A DNA stretch of 64,000 nucleotides, taken from Gibbsiella quercinecans (lineage in GTDB: Bacteria > Pseudomonadota > Gammaproteobacteria > Enterobacterales > Enterobacteriaceae). Every line of letters starts with the position of its first letter. The stretch's first letter is position 1. This document shows positions 56,833 to 64,000 of this stretch, piece after piece. The position numbers were made by a program, and so were the translations under genes. The notes under the pieces are model-generated. The model made no database searches and had not been told where the DNA came from. It saw only the letters and a list, made by a program, of their open reading frames with translations. The stretch spans positions 3,286,001 to 3,350,000 of the forward strand of contig NZ_CP014136.1 of NCBI RefSeq assembly GCF_002291425.1. Direction: 5' to 3'.

Positions 56833-58193
56833 TGATTCAGGTTCGGGAATATGCTTTGTTAACCTGTGATACTTCTCAACCAGCCAGTATGGATTTGGGG
56901 ATTGTCTCTGAGGCAACCTTTTCCTGGCTTGAGCAATTGCAACAGAAGTGGGGTGGCAGCGCTCAAATACTCAGCCGTGAAGGGAAGCAGTTTTTGCGCC
57001 TGGGGAGCTATGTCGGTTATCTACAATCTCCGAATGGCGAGTCCATCGAAATCCTGCCAAAAACCGCATTTGAAGCCCCAAATGAGACAGTATCACTGCG
57101 TGTGCTTTTACGGCGGATGCTCAGCGCCTCTTTGGGGATTACACCCCGAGAGGCTAACCAGGCTGCATTACAACGAAGCAACCAGCCTTTACATGAGTGG
57201 ATTATCAGCGAGTTTTTGCGGCATCTTACCGACTTGGTGCGCAAAGGGTTACGTTTCGACTATCATCTTGTTGAAGACGAACACAGCGCTTTTATCCGTG
57301 GTCAATTGAATGTAACGGCACAAATGAGACAGCCTCCGGGTAGGGGCGCCCATTTTCATGTACGCTATGCGGAGTTCTCACCTCAGCGTATCGAAAACCG
57401 TCTGTTACGTACGGCACTGGATTGGGTGCTTAAAATGACCAAAGAGGGTCAGAGTTGGCGGCAGGCGAATATACTTAGTCACCAATTGGATGGGATCGAA
57501 CCGATTTATGGTAGTGCAACGCAGCCAATGCGGCAATGGAGCGACGGTAAATATCTCTATGGCTATCGTGCCATTAAACCATGGTGCCAACTTATTCTGG
57601 AAAAACTGAATCCAGATTTTCAGCATGGGTCGCATCAGGGAATTTCTCTGCTGTTCCCGATGGAAAAATTATATGAATGCTGGGTGGGAAGTTGTTTGGC
57701 TTTAGCTTTGCATCGCGATTATCAGTTCATTAATCAGGCAAAACGTCATTATTTGTTAAAGCATGTGCCAGTTGGCGAAAGGACATCTCAACAATGGTTC
57801 ATGCTTAAACCTGACTTTCTTATCACCGGTGAGCAGGTGATAGTGCTGGATGCCAAATGGAAGCTATTAGACAGCCGGGCTGATGATAGCCTGAGAAAGT
57901 ATGAAATCAGCCAGACTGATCTGTATCAGATGTTCGCCTATGGGCAAAAGTATCTGCAAGGGAAAGGGAATATGATGCTGATTTATCCACGTCATCAGTA
58001 CTTTAATACTCCGCTGCCGGTATTCCGTTTTGATGAACATTTATCTCTTTGGTGTGTGCCCTTTGATCTTGAATCTGGTGGATTAGTGAAAGGTGAGTGG
58101 CAAATTTCTTTCCACTGTTTCCCTGGTAATGAGGCTATAGCGGCTCATAATGATCAACCGGATAATCAACTGCATCATGCATTTCTTGAATGA
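56829..58193 (+). CDS. mcrC: McrC-type nuclease subunit
   Basis: The 454-residue protein contains an N-terminal McrB-contact domain (about 1-240; LRVLLRRMLSASLGITPR and RGQLNV segments). The C-terminal PD-(D/E)xK nuclease has Asp in LKPDFLI (about 327-331) and the Asp-x-Lys pair in VLDAKWK (about 339-345). It stimulates McrB GTP hydrolysis and cuts DNA between modified sites. The ATG overlaps the mcrB stop (ATGA), so the two are co-translated. Confidence 0.95.
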   Translation: MMIQVREYALLTCDTSQPASMDLGIVSEATFSWLEQLQQKWGGSAQILSREGKQFLRLGSYVGYLQSPNGESIEILPKTAFEAPNETVSLRVLLRRMLSASLGITPREANQAALQRSNQPLHEWIISEFLRHLTDLVRKGLRFDYHLVEDEHSAFIRGQLNVTAQMRQPPGRGAHFHVRYAEFSPQRIENRLLRTALDWVLKMTKEGQSWRQANILSHQLDGIEPIYGSATQPMRQWSDGKYLYGYRAIKPWCQLILEKLNPDFQHGSHQGISLLFPMEKLYECWVGSCLALALHRDYQFINQAKRHYLLKHVPVGERTSQQWFMLKPDFLITGEQVIVLDAKWKLLDSRADDSLRKYEISQTDLYQMFAYGQKYLQGKGNMMLIYPRHQYFNTPLPVFRFDEHLSLWCVPFDLESGGLVKGEWQISFHCFPGNEAIAAHNDQPDNQLHHAFLE

Positions 58194-58217
58194 TAAAGCG
58201 GGAAGGGAGCAGTAATC

Positions 58218-58526
58218 ATGGTTTATAAAGATTTCTATCATTTAATGTTGGAGTATTTTTACCAACCAGTTGAGTTGTTTACAGGGGCGAGGAAGTTGCC
58301 TTTTACTCTGTATGCTGAAGAGCAAAAGCTGTTTGTTCGAAACGGAAAAGGTAATATCAGCCTTATCACTCCCAAAGAGGTCGCAGCATTTATTGAACGG
58401 TTTGAAGAAAATGAGAGTTCGTTGCCCAAGGACTATCAGGATGTGACTTTCAAAGCCTCCTATTTGCTGGCAGCGATGAAATATATTACTAAGCAGAATT
58501 TTACTGATGCATCCGTCGTGCGGTAA
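58218..58526 (+). CDS. Small hypothetical protein, 3' end altered by IS insertion
   Basis: The frame encodes 102 residues after a GGGAGCAG ribosome site, 24 bases downstream of mcrC and in the same direction, so probably the last gene of the mcrBC operon. It has no membrane segment or known motif. The sequence is mixed helix and strand (LFTGARKLPFTLYAEEQKLFVRNGKGNISLI). The last codon and the stop (CGG TAA at 58521-58526) lie at the terminal repeat of the IS3-type element. The original C-terminus is therefore probably lost. A role in restriction is only suggested by position. Confidence 0.55.
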   Translation: MVYKDFYHLMLEYFYQPVELFTGARKLPFTLYAEEQKLFVRNGKGNISLITPKEVAAFIERFEENESSLPKDYQDVTFKASYLLAAMKYITKQNFTDASVVR

Positions 58527-58548
58527 TCCCCCCATTTTTAACGGAGGT

Positions 58549-58555
58549 AATAAGT
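58549..58555. repeat. Target site duplication, left copy
   Basis: AATAAGT immediately left of the IS481-type element; the identical 7-mer follows its right end at 59744-59750. Confidence 0.85.
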
Positions 58556-59743
58556 TGTATTAGCTCAGACCTGATCTGACAGTTACCGGTTATTTATACA
58601 GGTATCTGTCAGATTACATCTGGCTTAAATTTTTCTCGGCCCAGATGCGCTTTCCATCAAGTAATGTTTCCATTGGCGTCCGCCCACAGCACATTTTCCC
58701 CTGATGAGTTCGCTCATTATTATAGTGAGCCAGCCATTCATCAAGATCCGATTGTAATGTATCAAGATCGCCATATAACTTTTTGCGGAACGTCACCTGA
58801 TAAAACTCGTTCAGTATCGTTTTATGGAACCGCTCGCAGATGCCGTTGGTCTGTGGTGACATCGCCTTAGTTTTTGTGTGTCCGATGTCATTTATCGCCA
58901 GATAAAGCTGATAATCATGGTGGTCCACTTTGCCGCAATATTCTGTACCTTTGTCTGTCAGTATTCTCAGCATCGGCAGGCCCTGAGACTCATAAAATGG
59001 CAGTACACGATCATTCAGCAAATCAGCCGCTGTAATCGACGCTTTGGTGACGTAAAGCTTGCAGTGAGCCACCTTCGAGTACGTATCAACGAACGTCTGT
59101 TGATAGATACGCCCGACGCTTTTCAGGTTGCCCACGTAGAACGTGTCCTGTGAACCCAGATAACCCGGATGAGCGGTTTCAATCTCACCACAGGCTTCAT
59201 CATCACTGGCTTTACGTTCCAGCGCTGCGATCTGGCTGTCAGTCAGTTCAATGCCGTCACGGGCCACTTTTTCTTCCAGCGCTTTCAGGCGTTTTTTGAA
59301 GTTCTCAAGGTTATGACGTAACCAAACCTACCGGAGATAAAAACGCCCTGTTTGCGCAGCTCGTTACTGGTCCGGTGCTGGCCGTGAGCCGGGAACTCAA
59401 CGGCATAATCAACAACAGCCCGCTCAGTGGCATCATCGATACGGTTCTTAAGGTTTGGTGCGCGACGACTCCGGTTTATCAGCGCATCCACGCCATCTTC
59501 ATCGGCCAGTTCGCGGTAACGATAAAATGTATCACGTGAAACGCCCATGATTTTACAGGCTTTCGATACGTTGCTGAGTTCTTCCGCCAGATTGAGCAAA
59601 CCGGCGTTGTGTTTGATAACGGGATTGGTAGTATGAAGCATGAGAGTTACCTCGTGTTTTGTATAAGGATTCGGCACCCATATCAAAACCGGTAACTCTC
59701 AACCTTTCAAGGCCATATGTCAGATCAAGTCGCGACTAATACA
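58556..59743. mobile_element. IS481-family insertion sequence, 1,188 bp
   Basis: Terminal inverted repeats of 26 bases begin TGTATTAG and end TGATCTGACA on both sides (5 mismatches between them in the 26). Perfect 7-bp AATAAGT duplications flank them. The element carries one transposase gene on the minus strand, interrupted by a small deletion. It sits inside the left end of an IS3-type remnant. Confidence 0.88.
58614..59641 (-). pseudogene. IS481-family transposase, inactivated by small deletion
   Basis: The start at 59641 (MLHTTNPVIKHNAGLLNLAEE) leads into an N-terminal helix-turn-helix (SNVSKACKIMGVSRDTFYRYRE). Near 59325 the frame is lost: reading ISGRFGYVIT instead of continuing to WLRHNLENFKKRLKALEEKVA. 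Those residues appear in another frame a few bases later, which indicates a deletion of about 16-17 bases. The rest (to 58614) has the intact DDE residues: Asp in QQTFVDTYSK, Asp in RILTDKGTEY and Glu in NGICERFHKTI. Full-length homologues are about 345-350 residues. The copy should be inactive unless served in trans. Confidence 0.88.
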
Positions 59744-59750
59744 AATAAGT
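59744..59750. repeat. Target site duplication, right copy
   Basis: AATAAGT, identical to 58549-58555, directly after the right end of the IS481-type element. Confidence 0.85.
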
Positions 59751-59754
59751 AGAA

Positions 59755-60103
59755 TCAGGCCATGCGCTGAAGATGCTGCATCGGTGTGTAGCCATTCAAC
59801 GCCATATTGGGTCGTTCGTGATTATAAAACCATTGCCACCCGGTGGCATAGTTTTGTAATTTATCCAGTGATGTAAACAGATGCTGCCCCAGCCAGTCAT
59901 AACGCACTGTCCGGTTATATCGCTCAATGTAAGCATTCTGCTGAGGTTTACCTTTCCACTCAATGAGTTGTTCGAAAGTCCTCACTACGCGATTTGCAGG
60001 CAAAGAAAAATCCACCTCGATGGCCAGTGCCTCACGATTGAAGTCATCAATAACATTCAGTAATGGCCATGATCTGGCTATCGGTAAAACGTGATTTTTT
60101 CAT
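59755..60103 (-). pseudogene. IS3-family orfA/orfB fusion remnant
   Basis: Positions 60103-60064 encode the first 14 residues of an orfA ([14 protein letters not shown]). From 60063 the frame reads [19 protein letters not shown], continuing to the stop at 59755 through [23 protein letters not shown], the C-terminal third of an orfB integrase with the DDE Glu. The two are joined out of frame by an internal deletion, so no transposase is made. Confidence 0.8.
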
Positions 60104-60186
60104 AGAAATCTCCCCGGTTCAGATTACGAGACAACTCTACTTATAGACACACCGGTTTTCCGGGGAGATTACCATTGATTTGAAAA

Positions 60187-60213
60187 CAAGGTGGACGCTA
60201 GATCAAGGACAGA
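60187..60213. repeat. 27-bp direct repeat, left copy
   Basis: Starts CAAGGTGGACGCTAGATC and ends AAGGACAGA; 25 of 27 bases match 61139-61165. The copies are 952 bases apart and enclose one AT-rich gene. Confidence 0.75.
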
Positions 60214-60295
60214 ACATTATCTATACTCAAAAGCTTGCCATATCATCGATAGTGTAATAATAAGGTGTTTTTGCATCCATGGATAAGGTGATGCT

Positions 60296-61045
60296 ATGCT
60301 GGAAAATATTTTTAATTTTGAGTCTATTATATCGATTGTGTTCGGTTCGCTTGTAAGTTTCAAAGCGTTAAATGTGAAGGGTGTTATCAATAACCAAAGC
60401 CCTACAATTAATGGTGATTGGAACTCTGTTACGTATAACAATTACATGGCAACCACTCAAAAGAACTTTAAATACCTTTGGAATGTCCTTTTTTTCATCG
60501 TGTTCCTCTTATTGCCTGTTTGGGGTGTTAGCTTTGGCATGGTTTTATACTCATTCTCATTTTTGTCATTGTTGTTTTTCCTTGTCGGGGTGGCGATAAC
60601 AGTTCGTAATTATGGTGGTGGGCGTGTATTGGATGTTTTTTATATAGTGCTAACTTTGCTGATAAGCGTTTTGGCTTCTTACACTGTAGTTAATATGGAT
60701 AATTTTTGGGTTTATTATCAAGGTTATTACGGACGATTGTTTAGTGCGATTACCTCGTTCACACTTTCATTATCCTACATTGAATATTTAACTGGGCTTC
60801 TTAACATGCTCATAGTGTCATTTGGTTTTGTGATGGTTTTTGTTTCGTTAATGTATTCGACATTTGCATATATAAAAGAAAGGGATTTTGATGAGGTCGT
60901 CAAGTTTTCTTGCTATCATTTTACTGTTGCAGTAATCGGGTATGTTTTGGCATCAAATACTCTTTGGGCATTAAAAAATAACCAGCTTCCATATGTTTTA
61001 TATGTTTTTCATGCCCCGGTAAGTTTCTTCACATCATTTTTTTGA
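60296..61045 (+). CDS. Polytopic membrane protein, unknown
   Basis: The 249-residue protein follows an AAGGTG ribosome-like site. It has one N-terminal hydrophobic segment (about 10-27), a polar asparagine-rich stretch (VINNQSPTINGDWNSVTYNNY, about 30-50), then about six membrane helices (62-80, 83-105, 114-132, 148-166, 170-190, 208-226). Base composition is clearly more AT-rich than its neighbours, indicating separate origin. It lies between direct repeats in a defence island, so a role as a membrane effector or defence protein is possible but not shown. I recognise no family. Confidence 0.6.
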   Translation: MLENIFNFESIISIVFGSLVSFKALNVKGVINNQSPTINGDWNSVTYNNYMATTQKNFKYLWNVLFFIVFLLLPVWGVSFGMVLYSFSFLSLLFFLVGVAITVRNYGGGRVLDVFYIVLTLLISVLASYTVVNMDNFWVYYQGYYGRLFSAITSFTLSLSYIEYLTGLLNMLIVSFGFVMVFVSLMYSTFAYIKERDFDEVVKFSCYHFTVAVIGYVLASNTLWALKNNQLPYVLYVFHAPVSFFTSFF

Positions 61046-61138
61046 GTAGGTCGGTTGTGCCTACCCCTTTCCGTTGTCGCCGCCCTCTCCGGGCGGCATC
61101 TTTGCCGCATGAACAATCAATCCGGCATTCTGCGCCTG

Positions 61139-61165
61139 CAAGGTGGACTCTAAATCAAGGACAGA
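61139..61165. repeat. 27-bp direct repeat, right copy
   Basis: Starts CAAGGTGGACTCTAAATC and ends AAGGACAGA; ends five bases before the stop codon of the SNF2 helicase gene. See 60187-60213. Confidence 0.75.
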
Positions 61166-61170
61166 TCAAG

Positions 61171-64000
61171 CTAGCTTATGCGATAAGAGCCATCTTCCAT
61201 TCTTGTTCCATCAGCCTCTGCATCTCTTTCAAACATCATTCGGATACTCATACCCAAAATATCTCCGTTAGCTTCAGACTTATCTTTTCTTAAAGCGGCT
61301 TGTAACTGTGAGATGTCACTGGCACTGTCACCCATCGGCCAGAGCGCAGCTCGCGCTAATCTTCGTTTGCGTGACATAAGCCCCTGGAGTAAGCAGTCGA
61401 AAGAGTGCTCCTGGTATCCAGCATGTATGGCCATTGGCATATGAATTTGGACTGGGTGCTGTTGGCCGATGCGATGCATGCGATCATTACATTGCTCTTC
61501 AACAGCAGGGTTCCACCAGCGAGACAGGTGAATGACATGTGTTGCGGCAGTCAACGTTAAACCCGTTCCTGCTGCTTTAGGGCCGAGCACCAGCAAGTCA
61601 AAACCACCATCTTGCTTAAGATGGCGCTGGAATCGGCGCACAATGGCTTGACGCTGCTGAATGGGCGTATCGCCGTTAATATGATCAATATGCTCAAGGC
61701 CGAATTCCTGGCGAGCCAGTTCCATAAATCGGAACTGCATCTTACGGTGTTCGATGAAAACCAGAGCACGCTCACCTTTTGCTTTGATACGATGCAGAAT
61801 CTCAAAACATGCATTCAGACGAGCAGATGCATCGATAAAACTCTGATTGTCACCGCTCATTTCCATAGCTGGATGTACTGAAACGCCACGTATATGCTGC
61901 AGCATTTTAAGTGCTGCGCCGGGCCCACCCTGAGAGAGTTTTAACCGAGCTGTTTCGTAGGCAATAGCTTGCCCTTCAGGCATCAGGCGCGGATGGAGAA
62001 AGCGTGTTTTTGCAGGCAGCTCTTTCGCAACATCTTCTTTTAAACGGCGGAACGCTAAAGGCGGTAGCTGATTGCGAGGTTCAAAGACTTGCTGATACAG
62101 CTGAAGCATATTCCGCTCATCAGGTTCGCTATACAGTTTATTGAAATTACGCAATGTATCCAAAGAACCGGGGGCCAATTGGTCCATTACCGCCCATAGA
62201 TCGGTCGTGGTATTTTCAATCGGTGTGCCTGTCAGGCCAATTCGATAGTCAGCATTGACGGCGCGCGCGGCGCGAGATCGTAGCGAGTCAGGATTTTTGA
62301 CTACCTGTATTTCATCAAACACCACGGCCGAGAAATGGATCTTCGCAAAGGAGTGTTGGTAATTGGTGAGCGTTGTATAGGTTGTTAATATCCAGAAGCG
62401 ATGGCCTTTTCCTTCATTGATTGCTTTATGCAACTGCTCAAAATTTAGCAGGGTATTGCCATCTTTAGTTTCAATACCTTTAGCATCGAAATTCTTATAT
62501 TGGCTTAATGATGAACCATATAGGCGAAGCAAATGACCGAGCCCTTCACTATCTGTATGCTGCGTGACCTCTGCGTTCCAGTTTTCCAGCAATGATGTGG
62601 GGGCAACAATAAGTATCGGCCCACGATCTTTATTGCTGGCAGTGCTGACGAGGTTGTTCTCTTTTAACCAGCGCAGAAATGCAATGGTTTGTAGTGTTTT
62701 ACCCAATCCTTGTTCATCTGCGTTCAAAATGCCGGGCATGCCTGATTTCCATGATAAAATTTGCAGGCTAAAGCTCTCTAATTGATGCGGTCGTAATGCA
62801 GTGCTAACGCCAGAGGGTAGTTGTTCATCAATAAACACGGGGCGTTCTATACGGTCAGGCTGCCAGGATAATTCTTCAAAGTTGTCTTTGGTATCCAAAA
62901 TAACCGTAGTGGGAGATAGCTCATCAACTGCAGGAGCGTCTTCTTTTTCGGTTGTTTCCGCAGTGTCTTCCATCTCTTTAAGACCAGACAAACGCTTTTC
63001 AAGCGCGCGCAATGTGTCTTCTGTGGCTTTAATCGGATGAGAAGCGACCTCAACTTCCACCTGTAATGCATCTATGGCATCACGCATTTGCTTGCAGACG
63101 CCTGCCAGCGCCTGACTATCCATCGCATCAATAATTTTGGCCAGGGCATCAGGGATTATCTCAGGCAACCAAATCGTTTCTCCAGTCATGGGCGCGGAAA
63201 CAGCGCCTTTGCGGTAATGTAAAATACCTTTAACGCGTTCGGAATATTCGACGGTTTCGATAAATGCTGGACCGGCTGCAGCTTCAATCGCTTCTTCTTC
63301 GCCAACATCGTCGAGCCCTTCCAGCTTACCTGACTGTCTCAGAGACTTTTCTACAGCATCGGTAATTGCTGGTCGCGGGTTTTCGATAAAAGCACGCCGT
63401 TCTTCAGGTGAAGACTTTTGCTTCTGTACCATGACGTCAAGTATGGGGCGAGCACTTCGGTCAATGACCAGATAATTGCCTTCGCCAACACGATAAGCGG
63501 AAAGCGCGCCTTGAGTTCTGACTCGCTGCTGGAAACGACGTAGCGTTTGTTCACTTAATTCACCTGCAGTTTCGCTGACAGCTTCTCCGTTGTTTTCAAG
63601 TTCCTCCACGTTTTTGGCAGAGAAAGGGACGATTTCGAAATCGTCAGTGCCATTTGAGCTGGTGGAAATAGAAAAACGATCGGCGATACGGACTTCTAAA
63701 CCTTGCATGAAGTCGGTCATCGAGACACGAACAGCATTGATCTCATTGCCCATATGGACACCAGGATCGAGAGCTTGTCGGAAGCGCGCCAGCGATTCCC
63801 AGTCCGATACTTCTCCGCCGCCTGGTGTAAAGTTTTCGGCAACTTCAACAGCCTCCATCATCCACAATGGCAACCGGCGTAGCCCTTGGGATGTGGCTAA
63901 AATTGATCCGGCTCGGTGTGGTATTTGGCGAACACCGTTGCGTAGCCATTCATGCTGTAGACGAAAGGTATCGCTTCCGAGTGAGCCTTCAATATCAGTT
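61171..64000 (-). CDS. SNF2-family helicase, 5' end outside window (possible ZorD)
   Basis: The frame stays open to the right edge, so at least 942 residues are encoded; the codon at 63873 is not the start. An N-terminal region of about 400 visible residues has no catalytic motif. The SNF2 motor follows: motif I GILNADEQGLGKTLQT, motif II VVFDEIQ (DEIQ instead of DEAH), motif III GLTGTPIENTTTDLW, and motif VI HLSRWWNPAVEEQCNDRMHRIGQ. All seven motifs look intact. Such proteins act as DNA translocases. In a defence island a large SNF2 protein at the 3' end of an operon recalls ZorD of Zorya. DISARM DrmD or a stand-alone helicase are alternatives. The decisive upstream genes are outside the window. 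Confidence 0.88.
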   Translation of the reverse strand, partial: TDIEGSLGSDTFRLQHEWLRNGVRQIPHRAGSILATSQGLRRLPLWMMEAVEVAENFTPGGGEVSDWESLARFRQALDPGVHMGNEINAVRVSMTDFMQGLEVRIADRFSISTSSNGTDDFEIVPFSAKNVEELENNGEAVSETAGELSEQTLRRFQQRVRTQGALSAYRVGEGNYLVIDRSARPILDVMVQKQKSSPEERRAFIENPRPAITDAVEKSLRQSGKLEGLDDVGEEEAIEAAAGPAFIETVEYSERVKGILHYRKGAVSAPMTGETIWLPEIIPDALAKIIDAMDSQALAGVCKQMRDAIDALQVEVEVASHPIKATEDTLRALEKRLSGLKEMEDTAETTEKEDAPAVDELSPTTVILDTKDNFEELSWQPDRIERPVFIDEQLPSGVSTALRPHQLESFSLQILSWKSGMPGILNADEQGLGKTLQTIAFLRWLKENNLVSTASNKDRGPILIVAPTSLLENWNAEVTQHTDSEGLGHLLRLYGSSLSQYKNFDAKGIETKDGNTLLNFEQLHKAINEGKGHRFWILTTYTTLTNYQHSFAKIHFSAVVFDEIQVVKNPDSLRSRAARAVNADYRIGLTGTPIENTTTDLWAVMDQLAPGSLDTLRNFNKLYSEPDERNMLQLYQQVFEPRNQLPPLAFRRLKEDVAKELPAKTRFLHPRLMPEGQAIAYETARLKLSQGGPGAALKMLQHIRGVSVHPAMEMSGDNQSFIDASARLNACFEILHRIKAKGERALVFIEHRKMQFRFMELARQEFGLEHIDHINGDTPIQQRQAIVRRFQRHLKQDGGFDLLVLGPKAAGTGLTLTAATHVIHLSRWWNPAVEEQCNDRMHRIGQQHPVQIHMPMAIHAGYQEHSFDCLLQGLMSRKRRLARAALWPMGDSASDISQLQAALRKDKSEANGDILGMSIRMMFERDAEADGTRMEDGSYRIS

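Larger units (their letters stand above)
58522..60173. mobile_element. IS3-family element remnant, interrupted and internally deleted
   Basis: Outer inverted ends are GGTAATCCCCCC (58522-58533) and, reversed, GGTAATCTCCCC (60173-60162), 11 of 12 identical. Inside on the minus strand are the start of an orfA-like gene ([14 protein letters not shown], 60103 leftward) fused directly to the last part of an orfB-like integrase gene (60063-59755). Most of the element is thus deleted, and an IS481-type element is inserted at its left end. No target duplication is visible around the outer ends. Confidence 0.65.

Overview
The window is an enterobacterial chromosome segment. The order yhaK-yhaJ-yqjG-yqjF-yqjKED-yqjC-mzrA-yqjA-ygjV-alx-ygjR-ygjP-rlmG-fadH follows the E. 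coli K-12 backbone, but several E. coli genes (sstT, uxaAC, exuTR, the tdc cluster) are absent. With the high GC of the core and the type of accessory genes, a Serratia-like member of the Yersiniaceae/Enterobacterales is the most likely source; the genus is an inference.

Region 1 (about 1-4,870) is an integrated element. It holds phage or satellite-type small genes, a frameshifted Gp2/YagK-YfjJ replication-type gene, a serine resolvase with a repeat array in front of it, and two membrane or secreted proteins of unknown role. It ends at a sequence resembling the 3' end of rnpB (RNase P RNA) followed by a strong terminator, which suggests insertion at the 3' end of rnpB.

Region 2 (about 4,900-24,600) is conserved core: the yhaKJ-yqj envelope and stress genes, mzrA/yqjA, alx behind a yybP-ykoY manganese riboswitch, ygjR/ygjP/rlmG, fadH, and a GABA-use module (MocR-type regulator, gabT, gabD).

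Region 3 (24,650-35,030) is a C4-dicarboxylate fermentation module: dcuS-dcuR, apbE, a three-domain soluble NADH:fumarate-reductase-type flavoprotein, a DASS antiporter of the CitT/TtdT type and a class I fumarase. A perfect FNR box sits near -43 of a predicted promoter for the transporter and fumarase. The genes can form one route: import of malate, tartrate or citrate, conversion to fumarate, NADH-driven reduction to succinate, and export of succinate. ApbE supplies the covalent FMN.

Region 4 (35,500-45,460) has a four-gene chaperone-usher fimbrial operon. Converging on it is a TonB receptor / binding protein / methyltransferase / FecCD permease operon that lacks a local ATPase gene.

Region 5 (46,000-64,000) is a defence island: a HipA-like kinase (yjjJ), type I restriction-modification (hsdM-hsdS-hsdR), and McrBC with an extra domain in McrB. 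Next come nested insertion sequences (an IS481-type element with 7-bp target duplication inside an internally deleted IS3-type element) and an AT-rich membrane-protein cassette between 27-bp direct repeats. A SNF2 helicase running off the right edge could be the last gene of a Zorya-type system.
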